Assembly (NCBI GenBank): GCA_913009765.1
Contig: CAJVYT010000008.1
Span: 1-31,987, forward strand
DNA from: an uncultured candidate division Zixibacteria bacterium
Lineage (GTDB): Bacteria > Zixibacteria > MSB-5A5 > GN15 > FEB-12
DNA length: 31,987 bases
Direction: 5' to 3'
In this document: positions 1-8,139 of the stretch, piece by piece
Layout: every line of letters starts with the position of its first letter
How positions within the stretch are numbered: the first letter of the stretch is position 1
Position numbers and translations under genes: made by a program
Notes under the pieces: generated by a model
What the model was told of the DNA's origin: nothing
The model's database searches: none
The model's input: the letters and a program-made list of their open reading frames with translations, nothing else

Positions 1-955
1 GGTAGAGAGTATGCTCAGTATACTTGTGGCCTTTTAATGGTCCCATGCCTAAGTCAGGAATTAACCATCCAAGGAATGGATTATGCACAGAGGGTAATAA
101 ATAATCGAGCGGCTTTGCTGAAAATATGAAAAGGTCTGAAAAATCTCTGACGTAACCGTATGTTTGCATTTCATACGTACTGTGGCTAATCAATTTACTT
201 TTTACTAGTGGAAGTATCATGGGTAAAATAATCAATGAAAAAACTATAACGCTAAACACAACGGCAATTAAAAAAGACCTTCTTGAAATATTTATCCTCT
301 TTTTTTTGTTTAATCGACACGCAACAACAAAAACAGGGAGAAGCAGACCCAGAAAGTATGCATTATAAACATTAAATACAAATGAAATCCCCCAGAATAT
401 GCCGAATAAAATTGCGTTTTTGTATTCACCTTCCCTCAGCGATTTCAATAAAAATAAAATTGCAACTGGTATCCAGTACATATTAGGAGAGTGGGAATAA
501 TTTTGTATGATATGAAAAGGCGAGAAAGAGTAAATAATACCTATTAAAGCACTAACAAGCCTGTCTTTTGTCAGATAATAAATGAGAAAGTATGTTGTTA
601 AAGCCAATAATGGAAAACTAATTATTTTGAGCAGATTATAAGTGAAAATCTCATCTGTAAGGAGAGTAATAATAAACCCTATAAAACTAAGGAGATATGG
701 ATAAGGAGCGTCAGTGTTGTCATAGCCAAATGGATATGCTTCAAAGGTATAAACTTTCGATGGGAGATTGTGAAGATAACTAAACTTTGCCCACCATAAA
801 TTCCATATGCCTCCAAGTGAATCACTGGGGAAACCCAGAAAAGTCCCGGATAGATCTGTCATCAAGGGGTAGGTATAAAAAAAAGTTAATACGCATAGAA
901 GAAAGAAAAACCATATTTCAAATGAGAGCCGGGGACTATGATTGGGAATGTTCAT
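1..955 (-). CDS. GT-C-like polytopic membrane glycosyltransferase, partial (C-terminus off the left edge)
   Basis: The frame is open from an ATG at 955 to the window edge, giving 318 codons without a stop. The product starts MNIPNHSPRL and has a hydrophobic helix at about 12-30. A first extracytoplasmic loop carries an acidic residue in the stretch PSDSLGGIWNLWW (residues 43-55, Asp45). Further strongly hydrophobic segments follow at roughly 85-125, 130-150, 160-175, 185-212 and 225-250. An acidic residue in the first loop followed by many helices is typical of GT-C enzymes, which use polyprenyl-phosphate sugars on the periplasmic face. The start overlaps the end of the preceding gene by 20 bases, so the two are probably co-translated. 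The Shine-Dalgarno sequence is weak. The donor and acceptor cannot be told. GT-C membership is inferred from architecture, not from a family match. Confidence 0.72.
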   Translation of the reverse strand, partial: MNIPNHSPRLSFEIWFFFLLCVLTFFYTYPLMTDLSGTFLGFPSDSLGGIWNLWWAKFSYLHNLPSKVYTFEAYPFGYDNTDAPYPYLLSFIGFIITLLTDEIFTYNLLKIISFPLLALTTYFLIYYLTKDRLVSALIGIIYSFSPFHIIQNYSHSPNMYWIPVAILFLLKSLREGEYKNAILFGIFWGISFVFNVYNAYFLGLLLPVFVVACRLNKKKRINISRRSFLIAVVFSVIVFSLIILPMILPLVKSKLISHSTYEMQTYGYVRDFSDLFIFSAKPLDYLLPSVHNPFLGWLIPDLGMGPLKGHKYTEHTLY

Positions 956-1598
956 TGCTTTTTCTGCTTATCTTATCGACTTTAAACATCTCTATCCCTA
1001 TTCCGACTACCATCAAAAAATAGGCGATGTTAGCCACTGATTCTGCAACTTTCACTTCATTGATAGCTAAAAGAAGTGCACATATTACCATAGAAGCCAT
1101 AAAGGCGATAATAAAAGGATTAAGAGAAAATGTTTTGGTATCTGTTTGTGATGGTTCTCTTATTATAAGCCTGTAAACTATCGGTGGTAACCAGTCTTGT
1201 GCATTTATCTTGGTTTTCCTTAGAGATTGATATAAAAGGAGAAACATCGCCACATAAAGTATTGATAGATTAAGTGGAATAAGAATATCCTTTCCTTTTT
1301 CAAAGTAAAATAGATTGAGTAAAGCTGCGTAAATAACAATGACATATACATACTGATTTAAACTTAAGGAAATCTCACCGGCTTTCTTTCTGATTGAAAA
1401 TATAAAATGCAAACCTGAAAATAGCAGGACAGCTATCGGGAAGGTGGCTTTAATGGAATCTTTTATAGCCTTTGCCAATGGATCAATTCCATACATAACT
1501 TCTTTATATGAGTTATAGCCCAGTGCAAGGGCAACCCATACAACAACTGCATGAATAATAATACTCGAAAATATTTTAAATGATTTTTTAATTCTCAT
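936..1598 (-). CDS. Hypothetical multispanning inner-membrane protein (220 aa)
   Basis: I do not recognise the family. The 220-residue product has about six hydrophobic segments: roughly 9-27, 50-68, 80-96, 105-123, 160-180 and 186-203. Short basic loops such as RKKAG and RKTK lie between them, and the tail is charged. There is no catalytic motif, signal peptidase site or conserved cysteine. The start codon is ATG and overlaps the stop of the preceding 1,300-residue GT-C gene by 11 bases. Its own end overlaps the next GT-C gene by 20 bases. Being sandwiched and translationally linked between two GT-C-like genes suggests an accessory or partner role in periplasmic glycosylation or glycan transport, but that is context only. 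Confidence 0.7.
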   Translation of the reverse strand: MRIKKSFKIFSSIIIHAVVVWVALALGYNSYKEVMYGIDPLAKAIKDSIKATFPIAVLLFSGLHFIFSIRKKAGEISLSLNQYVYVIVIYAALLNLFYFEKGKDILIPLNLSILYVAMFLLLYQSLRKTKINAQDWLPPIVYRLIIREPSQTDTKTFSLNPFIIAFMASMVICALLLAINEVKVAESVANIAYFLMVVGIGIEMFKVDKISRKSNEHSQS

Positions 1599-4500
1599 CA
1601 GCGCCCTTTTTTCTTTGCCTTCTTAAACAAAAGCCCAAATATCCTATGCATCCGAATAATGTGATCGCAGAAATTAAAAGTCCTGTTTCAAAAAATCTCT
1701 GTGGTAGGAACTCTAAAATAATCTGAAAATCCTGTTCCTTATCTGACTTCTGTTTTATCGGTACAACCCATCCATTTGCATAACCATTAACTACAAAATG
1801 CTCTTTAATCTCTGACCTATTGCCTCTATCCTCCCATGCACTCCATAAAGCCGACCATGGCTCAATGCCTTGGGTATCAGGCTTTTGACTTCCAGGTACT
1901 GACTGTCTTATATATGCCTTCCAACCTTCATGAAAACTCTCACTAAACACCAGAGGGAATGAATTCTTTGCATCATTTACGTCTACAACATACCTCGTTG
2001 GATTAATTTTTTTAAATTTAATCCCTGGCGGTTTATCTGCCCAGACTTCTGGTTTTTGCCTGATTTCCGGCTTTATCTCTATGATTTCAACTTTAAATGT
2101 CTCATTATCGATCGCCTCAATCTTATGCTCTCCCTTATTAATCTTTATGCCTTTAAACTCGATCCACAATTGACCATTTTTTTCAAGCTTATTAAAATTT
2201 TCTGGTAATTTGTAAACCTTATCATCAATTTTTAAAACATTCGAGTCAACTTTGAAATCTGATAATTGATAGTTGAGGGCCTTGTATCTAAAAAGTTTTT
2301 CATTTATTATTTCTTGATAAAAGGCACCCTTATCCTCTATGCAGCTAATGCTCAAACCAAGCAGATTATAGTATTTCTTGTCAGGGAATCTCCTCTTGAT
2401 TTCCTTAAGAGCGGGGATATTCATAAGAATATTTGAACTTTTTTTTGCACGTGGGGCAGGTTTCAGAACAATCTCCACTTGAGAATCTTCATTTTTATCA
2501 CCATCAAAATCTACTGCCAGCAACACCATGAATTCACGAGGAAAGTCTAATCTTCTATTACCTCTCCGAAGGATAGGTTTTGGGAAAGTAACGGTCAATA
2601 CCGGATCGTCTTTTAAATCCACAAATTTTTCTTTCTTGAGCTTATAGATGTTTTTAATATAATGAGGAACTTCTTCGAAAAATCTTATCTCATTTAATTC
2701 TCCCTGAGAATCATAATAATAATATTTATCAGGTAAAAAATCTAAAACCCTATCATTAAAGTCTACCAGTATAGACTGAGAGTTCAGAAAAGAAATGTTT
2801 CTCAGGATAAATGTATAGTTCCCTTTTACTGTTGGAACAGATGCATCAATCCAGTCTTTTTTCTTGAAAACTATCCTGACCTTGCCTATCTTTAATATGT
2901 CAGTCTCACGTTGATTAAAAACTTCCAGGGATTTCTCATAGAGATTTACAATATAGTTTCTATTTGCAGGCTGAAGAGTTATTTTTTTTGATAGCATATT
3001 GCCATTATTATCCTTAAACCAGATATCTACATTAATGTTCTTAACAGAAGAGCCCTGAACCATATAAGAAAAAGCCATGTATGGATTTTCTTTTAAGCTA
3101 ATATTATGAAACTCCTTTTCTAAGATAATCCTCTTTCTGATACCGGGTTTTTTTCTAAAGTAAGCTTTAATATGCAGTCCGTTCTCATTATCTATAACCG
3201 ATAGATTGTTATCATCATCAGGGTTTGGGTTAATTTTCCATCCACGTGTACCATCTGTTATAAGTCTTGTGCGGTTTCTGTTAATTACTATACCATCAGG
3301 TACAAATGTTTTTTGGGGCTTGAGATATGCTCTGACTAAATAATACCCATCCTTGGGCAGATGAAATGGATCGGTTTTAAGTTTAAATGGATTTTCTTTG
3401 ATTTCAACATGGTCTGAAGTTTCAGATACAATATCTGTCGTTTTGTTTTTATCAATAAAAAAAAGATAACGCCTCTCTTTTGGTTCTAAAACATCATCAA
3501 ACCCTTTCTGGGATTTTTTGAATAGAGGATTAGAAATGGCCTGATTTATATAATTATTCAAGTTGATATTAGTATTAACAGATATAGTTTGTTCATAAAG
3601 ATTTTTCTTTATACTGCTTAATAACGAAAGCAAATTATTTATATTTTGCTGTTGTGTAAAAAAAATAGCAGGATAAGAATAAGAATCAAGATAAGATGCG
3701 CTGGTAATGGGTACGAGAGCATTCATGTTGGCATTAACAACTATAAAAGTGCTCGCGGAATAAATATGGGGCAGAAAATAGTTATCAGGGACTTTATATA
3801 GTGAATAAGACCTTGAATCTTTTACAAGTTTTATCCCGTCCTGCTTTTCAAGAATTGACTTTATAATTTGAGATTTCAACTTGCCCTTAAAAACTTTATA
3901 TCCACCACCAATTTGAAAATCATAGTAATCAACAAAGTCTTTATGCAAAAAGATGTATTTGGCATTCAATATTCCTGTGTAATTTAATACTGAACTTACA
4001 TTTTTCTCAAACTCTGTATCACCCCATGAATCTCCGCCCTCAATAAGATCATATGCATTAAACCAATATGAGTCTAATACCGGCCTGTTTAATAAAAACA
4101 TATCCGGATGAGATCCTACGTATAGATTTTTGTCCCATTGCAATAACAGACCGCGGCCACCCGGTGCTGGAGGCACCGAAATAATCTTGAAATCAGACGT
4201 ATCTTTATTAATGATTTCCGCAACCTCGCTGTATTCTTCCGGTATATCAGAAAGATACTCTTTTTTAATGATGTCACCTGTAAAGAAAGGTTTATTATAG
4301 AGAAGTATTATGAGCGGGAACAAAAGCAGGGCATATTTTTCTTTTCTTTTTTGTTTAGTTAAAGCAGAAAAAACCTGGGTTGCCAGAATCCCGATCATTG
4401 CTGTGTATGAAATTACTATAAAGAAAGTAAACTTGTAGTAGACAGCACGGAAGATGCCGAAAAAAGGTATCTTGGCAACAAGAAGGAAAAGTTCTTGAAA

Positions 4501-5562
4501 GGGAGGATGAACTCCTTTAGCAAAAAACATTGCCATCAGGGCTATAAGCCAAAAGAATAGCTTAACTTCTCTGCCGTCACGAATAAAAAGAGAAATGGCT
4601 GCAAGAAGTGGTATTGAATATCCTATTAAAATAAAGAACGTGTTTTTCGTATAAAGATCATAGTAAGGGAAATTACGCCAAATGTTAACTCCGGCAAGGC
4701 GGAAAAGGTTTAAAAAGGAAGTATTAATGCTGTTAAATCCAAAACTAATCGTGCTTTCTTGAGTAAATGCAAGCTTCCCGTATGGATTTGAATTGACAGA
4801 AAGAATAGGTAAATAAATATAACTGCATAACAGCAGTATCAGGAAACACGAAAAGATAAGGAAAAAAACAGGCTTGGCGGTGCTCTCCTTGATTCTCCGT
4901 TTAAAAAAAACTAGATAAATAATTAAAAATACAATTATGCTTGCAGTATTTGAAGGATTACCACTTATTAAAAATAAAAATACTAATGAGAACAAAAAAA
5001 TTCCGGGGAAAGTTGTTTTAATCTGCAGGTTGAATATAAAAACCGCCAGCACAAGAGGGAAAAGCATGTATGAAAAATGGTAGGAATTTGTGGGCATATA
5101 AGCTATGGCCATCGTATAATGATTAAACATATATAAGAAACTCCCTGTAAGTGCGCCAAAATAAATGGCGGGGTTGTCTGTAACATTAGAGTAGATTTTC
5201 ACCAGGAGTCTCAAGAGTATGAACGTCCCTATACCTGAAAGGGCGAAGAAGACAAAAAAAGTGAGTCTTTCTATGAGAAGCGGGCTTAGGCCCATCTTAA
5301 AGAGTCCGTACAGGAAGTTACCCCAGAGAAAGCCGAAGGTGTTGGTAACAGCTATTTTCCCCGGCGCATTAAAGCTGTCCCACATGTGATAATATAGACT
5401 TATAAGTCTTCCGGGGTATTGATGGCTTACCCCTGGATCGTCGCCTATAAAACTTCCTTCCATGCCCAGGTTACAAAGGGTTGTTGCTGCCGCTGATAGA
5501 AGTATGAGGGAAAGGCACAAAAAAGTGCCTTTATTTATGGTCATTTTTATGCTTCTTCTCAT
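1588..5562 (-). CDS. Large YfhO/AftD-like GT-C membrane protein with big extracytoplasmic domain (about 1,320 aa)
   Basis: The N-terminal 420 residues hold about 11-12 hydrophobic helices. The first loop contains an acidic pair (GDDPGVSHQYP, Asp41-Asp42), as in GT-C glycosyltransferases. Residues of about 430-1290 form a long hydrophilic, beta-rich extracytoplasmic part, including ESFHEGWKAYI at 1208-1218 and VNGYANGW near 1258-1265, patterns I associate with YfhO-type membrane proteins. A last helix at about 1293-1313 is followed by a basic tail (RRQRKKG), so the C-terminus is probably cytoplasmic. AftD-like arabinofuranosyltransferases have a comparable size and layout. The first ATG is at 5562, but the in-frame ATG at 5544 has a better-placed GAGAAG ribosome site 10 bases upstream and may be the real start. 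The acceptor is probably a lipid-linked glycan; the sugar is unknown. Confidence 0.82.
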   Translation of the reverse strand: MRRSIKMTINKGTFLCLSLILLSAAATTLCNLGMEGSFIGDDPGVSHQYPGRLISLYYHMWDSFNAPGKIAVTNTFGFLWGNFLYGLFKMGLSPLLIERLTFFVFFALSGIGTFILLRLLVKIYSNVTDNPAIYFGALTGSFLYMFNHYTMAIAYMPTNSYHFSYMLFPLVLAVFIFNLQIKTTFPGIFLFSLVFLFLISGNPSNTASIIVFLIIYLVFFKRRIKESTAKPVFFLIFSCFLILLLCSYIYLPILSVNSNPYGKLAFTQESTISFGFNSINTSFLNLFRLAGVNIWRNFPYYDLYTKNTFFILIGYSIPLLAAISLFIRDGREVKLFFWLIALMAMFFAKGVHPPFQELFLLVAKIPFFGIFRAVYYKFTFFIVISYTAMIGILATQVFSALTKQKRKEKYALLLFPLIILLYNKPFFTGDIIKKEYLSDIPEEYSEVAEIINKDTSDFKIISVPPAPGGRGLLLQWDKNLYVGSHPDMFLLNRPVLDSYWFNAYDLIEGGDSWGDTEFEKNVSSVLNYTGILNAKYIFLHKDFVDYYDFQIGGGYKVFKGKLKSQIIKSILEKQDGIKLVKDSRSYSLYKVPDNYFLPHIYSASTFIVVNANMNALVPITSASYLDSYSYPAIFFTQQQNINNLLSLLSSIKKNLYEQTISVNTNINLNNYINQAISNPLFKKSQKGFDDVLEPKERRYLFFIDKNKTTDIVSETSDHVEIKENPFKLKTDPFHLPKDGYYLVRAYLKPQKTFVPDGIVINRNRTRLITDGTRGWKINPNPDDDNNLSVIDNENGLHIKAYFRKKPGIRKRIILEKEFHNISLKENPYMAFSYMVQGSSVKNINVDIWFKDNNGNMLSKKITLQPANRNYIVNLYEKSLEVFNQRETDILKIGKVRIVFKKKDWIDASVPTVKGNYTFILRNISFLNSQSILVDFNDRVLDFLPDKYYYYDSQGELNEIRFFEEVPHYIKNIYKLKKEKFVDLKDDPVLTVTFPKPILRRGNRRLDFPREFMVLLAVDFDGDKNEDSQVEIVLKPAPRAKKSSNILMNIPALKEIKRRFPDKKYYNLLGLSISCIEDKGAFYQEIINEKLFRYKALNYQLSDFKVDSNVLKIDDKVYKLPENFNKLEKNGQLWIEFKGIKINKGEHKIEAIDNETFKVEIIEIKPEIRQKPEVWADKPPGIKFKKINPTRYVVDVNDAKNSFPLVFSESFHEGWKAYIRQSVPGSQKPDTQGIEPWSALWSAWEDRGNRSEIKEHFVVNGYANGWVVPIKQKSDKEQDFQIILEFLPQRFFETGLLISAITLFGCIGYLGFCLRRQRKKGADEN

Positions 5563-5604
5563 GACTGTATCATATGAACAAAATTTTCTGCAGACGCAAG
5601 TTTA

Positions 5605-5619
5605 TTGAAACTGTTTCAA
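5605..5619. promoter_or_regulatory. Perfect 7-bp dyad (operator-like) in the gap before the large GT-C gene
   Basis: TTGAAAC-T-GTTTCAA is a perfect inverted repeat with a one-base centre. It lies in the 83-base gap between the GT4 gene ending at 5646 and the GT-C start at 5562 or 5544. A one-base loop makes a poor RNA hairpin and no U-tract follows, so an operator-type site is more likely than a terminator. It may equally be chance in AT-rich DNA. Confidence 0.25.
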
Positions 5620-5645
5620 AATTCCCGATAAAAGTACTTTTCTAT

Positions 5646-6839
5646 CTAAGTTGTCCGTTCCATTGGTTTGTCTTGGAGGTCGGCTAAGACGGGATTTGCA
5701 TTTTTTTCAGAATATTCTTGTAAAGCATACATATTTATTCTTCCCTTGCTGAATTTTGTGTTGAAAAAATCTTTTACAGCCTTTACAAGTGATTCAACAT
5801 CTCCTCCAAACAGAATTCCAACTTCAGGGGGGAGAGTCTCATCATTAACAAAATACTCTTTAAGCCCTATCTTCCCATCCTGAGTCGTGGTTCGGGGTGC
5901 TAAAACAGGAAGCCCGCAGTGCAAGGCCTCCATTATAACTATTGATACGTAATGAGTATCTATCGATCCCCACAAAAGAACGTCCGCAGCATTATAAAAG
6001 TCCGCAAGTTCAGACCCGCTTTTCGGGCCTGTAAACACTGCATTACAATTACCTTTGATTCTTTCTTCAACTACCGGCCTTAATGGACCATCTCCTACAA
6101 TAAGGAACATAACATTATTATGATCTTTAAGGATATCTATACAGTCAAGCACCTCCAAAACCCCTTTCTCTTCGGATAGCCTCCCGACAAATAAGAGTAT
6201 ATCTTTGCCCATAGGGAGTTTAAGGATTTCACGACAAGTTCTTTTATCTTTCAGGGTAAAAACATTTGTATCGACCCAGTTATGGATTATGCATATTTTT
6301 TCTTCTGCTACCCTGATTTCCAGAATATCTATTTTCACGTCTTTTGAGTTAACAAACAACTTGTCTATTCCGTTAAAAACAGACTTGTAAAACCACCTTG
6401 CAAGGGCGCCTCTCTGCCGGAACTGGAAATCAGCATGGATGTGCCCGAAGCATTTTTTGTTAAAGAGCTTTGAAAGAATGTAAGAGGGGAAAATTGCAAA
6501 AGGGCCACCTATGCCGTATATATTGGAGATATCGTTTTTACCGAGAAGAAGTTTTAAACCTTTAAGGAGCAGGTATGAATACTGGACAAATGCTTGAATA
6601 AAACTTCCCTGTTCCTCTTTATCAATGTTTACAAAGGATAAGTTCATGTTTGGTGTAATTAATCTAATATCGCTTCTTTTGTCTATGGAATCAGGGAGAG
6701 TGGCTTGAACAGGGGTTAAAATGTAGAGGAGGGAATCATTCCTCTTCATATAACACTTTATAAACTCTGTAATGTAGGTTTCAACTCCCCCGATATCGGG
6801 ATGGAAATTTCTGGTGATAATAAGGGTATTTTTTGACAT
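5646..6839 (-). CDS. GT4 family glycosyltransferase (397 aa)
   Basis: This is a GT-B fold glycosyltransferase. The acceptor-side N-terminus has the GT4 signature NFHPDIGGVETYI (residues 11-23), with GHIHADF near 132-138. The donor-binding half begins around residue 215 with LLFVGRLSEEKGVLEV, followed by FLIVGDGPL (245-253) and MEALHCGLPVLAP (303-315). The usual E-x7-E donor motif is reduced: Glu304 is present, but the residue eight before it is His296 instead of Glu. It should transfer a nucleotide-activated sugar to a lipid-linked acceptor on the cytoplasmic face. The ATG start sits 2 bases after the acetyltransferase stop codon. The sugar specificity is unknown. Confidence 0.9.
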   Translation of the reverse strand: MSKNTLIITRNFHPDIGGVETYITEFIKCYMKRNDSLLYILTPVQATLPDSIDKRSDIRLITPNMNLSFVNIDKEEQGSFIQAFVQYSYLLLKGLKLLLGKNDISNIYGIGGPFAIFPSYILSKLFNKKCFGHIHADFQFRQRGALARWFYKSVFNGIDKLFVNSKDVKIDILEIRVAEEKICIIHNWVDTNVFTLKDKRTCREILKLPMGKDILLFVGRLSEEKGVLEVLDCIDILKDHNNVMFLIVGDGPLRPVVEERIKGNCNAVFTGPKSGSELADFYNAADVLLWGSIDTHYVSIVIMEALHCGLPVLAPRTTTQDGKIGLKEYFVNDETLPPEVGILFGGDVESLVKAVKDFFNTKFSKGRINMYALQEYSEKNANPVLADLQDKPMERTT

Positions 6840-6841
6840 TT

Positions 6842-7513
6842 TTATAAAGCATGTCTTAATCTTGTATTTTCTAGAATTGTCACTTCAACAGGGATAACCT
6901 TTCGACAATCTTTACAAGCAAGAAATGTATATTGTTCGTCCTCTTTTTCTATCCGGTCCAGTTCAAGTATACTGCCGCATTTACATACAAAACCTTTTAG
7001 TTTCGCCGGGGAACCGTATGCAAGTCCAAAATCAGGTATATTATTAGTAAGAACATATCCCGCACCTATTAATGCCCATTTCCCTATTTTAACCGGAAAG
7101 ACAACTGCACCACTTCCTATGGATGCCCCACGGCCAACCGTTGTTTTCAAGAGCTTCCACTCACTTTTTGTTTTTAATTTTCCATCAATATTTATAGCTC
7201 TCGGGATCATGTCGTTAATAAAAACCACGTTATGGCTGATAAATACACCCGACTCTATGATAACCCCCTCACAAATAAACGTATGGCTCTGTATTTTGCA
7301 GTTGTTTCCAATTGTCACATCATTTTGTATTTCCACAAAGGTGCCTATTTTACAGTCACTTCCTATCTTGCAGTCATAGGCATTACAAGAGCCAAAAATT
7401 TTTGTGTTATCCCCTACTATTATATTTTTTTGTAGATTGCAAAAAGGGCCGATAAAAACATCTTTTCCAATTATTGCTTCTTTACATACTATCGATGACG
7501 GGTGAATATTCAT
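6842..7513 (-). CDS. Left-handed beta-helix sugar N-acetyltransferase, WlbB/WbpD/FdtC-like, with zinc ribbon
   Basis: From the ATG at 7513 the product is 223 residues. Hexapeptide repeats of the (I/V)G type run from about 5 to 165. SHNVVFINDMIPRA (93-106, catalytic-type His94) is the motif of acetyl-CoA-dependent 3-amino-sugar N-acetyltransferases such as WlbB/WbpD (UDP-sugar) and FdtC (dTDP-sugar). YGSPAKLKG (166-174) closes the helix, then two pairs, C177-x-C179 and C200-x2-C203, form a likely zinc ribbon. An upstream TTG at 7531 would add six residues, but the ATG has a GAGGG about 11 bases before it and gives the usual N-terminus. It probably acetylates the amino sugar made by the DegT-type aminotransferase at 23987-25099, although 16 kb separates them. 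The exact substrate is not decidable. Confidence 0.87.
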   Translation of the reverse strand: MNIHPSSIVCKEAIIGKDVFIGPFCNLQKNIIVGDNTKIFGSCNAYDCKIGSDCKIGTFVEIQNDVTIGNNCKIQSHTFICEGVIIESGVFISHNVVFINDMIPRAINIDGKLKTKSEWKLLKTTVGRGASIGSGAVVFPVKIGKWALIGAGYVLTNNIPDFGLAYGSPAKLKGFVCKCGSILELDRIEKEDEQYTFLACKDCRKVIPVEVTILENTRLRHAL

Positions 7514-7527
7514 TCTTGCAGTATCCC

Positions 7528-8139
7528 TCAACTCACTATGTTAGTACAACATTGTTTATGAATTCCCCTTATATTCAGCATATTAAATATTTCATCGCAG
7601 CATCTGTCTATAGATATGGACGTATCTATAATCGGGGCATCAAGGCATTCAGCGATGAACCTGTATATCTTGCTGAAGGAAGCATATTCTTCTCTGGTAT
7701 ACTCCTGTTTCCTTTTATAGACTTTGTCAACATTTAAATCAAGGAAGAATATATAGTCAGGCCTTGGTAAAAATTTAAGGTAGATTTTTGCAATTTTTTC
7801 TGTACATATACCGTAAAATATCAGTCTGGCCACTTTGTCGTAAAAGTATCTGTCACAGACGAGTGCCCTTTTTCTGAGGACAGGAAGGTGCTTGGATAAG
7901 TAGCTGTACAGGTTATCGGCAAATGCGAGAGGGATAAGGAACCTGAAAAGATATCTCATCCGGTTGATCTGCTTTTCATTAACAGCAAAACTGTTTTGCG
8001 ATGCACTATAGCCGTGTCCGTGGATAAACTCGCACTCAAAGCCTTTCTCTTCGAGAAAAAGTTTGACCTTTTTGGCCAGAGTTGTTTTGCCAGTTCCATC
8101 CATGCCGGAAAAGACTATTAATGGGTATTTCTTAGCCAC
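7528..8139 (-). CDS. Thymidylate-kinase-like P-loop kinase (203 aa)
   Basis: The product has a Walker A loop (FSGMDGTGKTT, residues 10-20, Lys18), a DRY motif (Asp96-Arg97-Tyr98) matching the TMP-kinase DR(Y/F), a beta-strand ending FLDLNVDKVYKRK (132-144), and a charged lid-like stretch KQEYTREEYASF. Length and order match thymidylate-kinase-like proteins. A housekeeping dTMP kinase is not expected inside a polysaccharide operon, so a nucleotide, sugar or lipid-head kinase role is possible. I place the start at GTG 8139, which has AGGA seven bases upstream; the earlier TTG at 8190 would lie 73 bases inside the preceding gene with no such signal. The start overlaps the end of the nucleotidyltransferase gene by 22 bases, implying coupled translation. 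Confidence 0.82.
   Translation of the reverse strand: MAKKYPLIVFSGMDGTGKTTLAKKVKLFLEEKGFECEFIHGHGYSASQNSFAVNEKQINRMRYLFRFLIPLAFADNLYSYLSKHLPVLRKRALVCDRYFYDKVARLIFYGICTEKIAKIYLKFLPRPDYIFFLDLNVDKVYKRKQEYTREEYASFSKIYRFIAECLDAPIIDTSISIDRCCDEIFNMLNIRGIHKQCCTNIVS

Noticed and set aside
7514..7531. TTG start extending the acetyltransferase by six residues
   Set aside because: The ATG at 7513 gives the normal family N-terminus and has a usable ribosome site.
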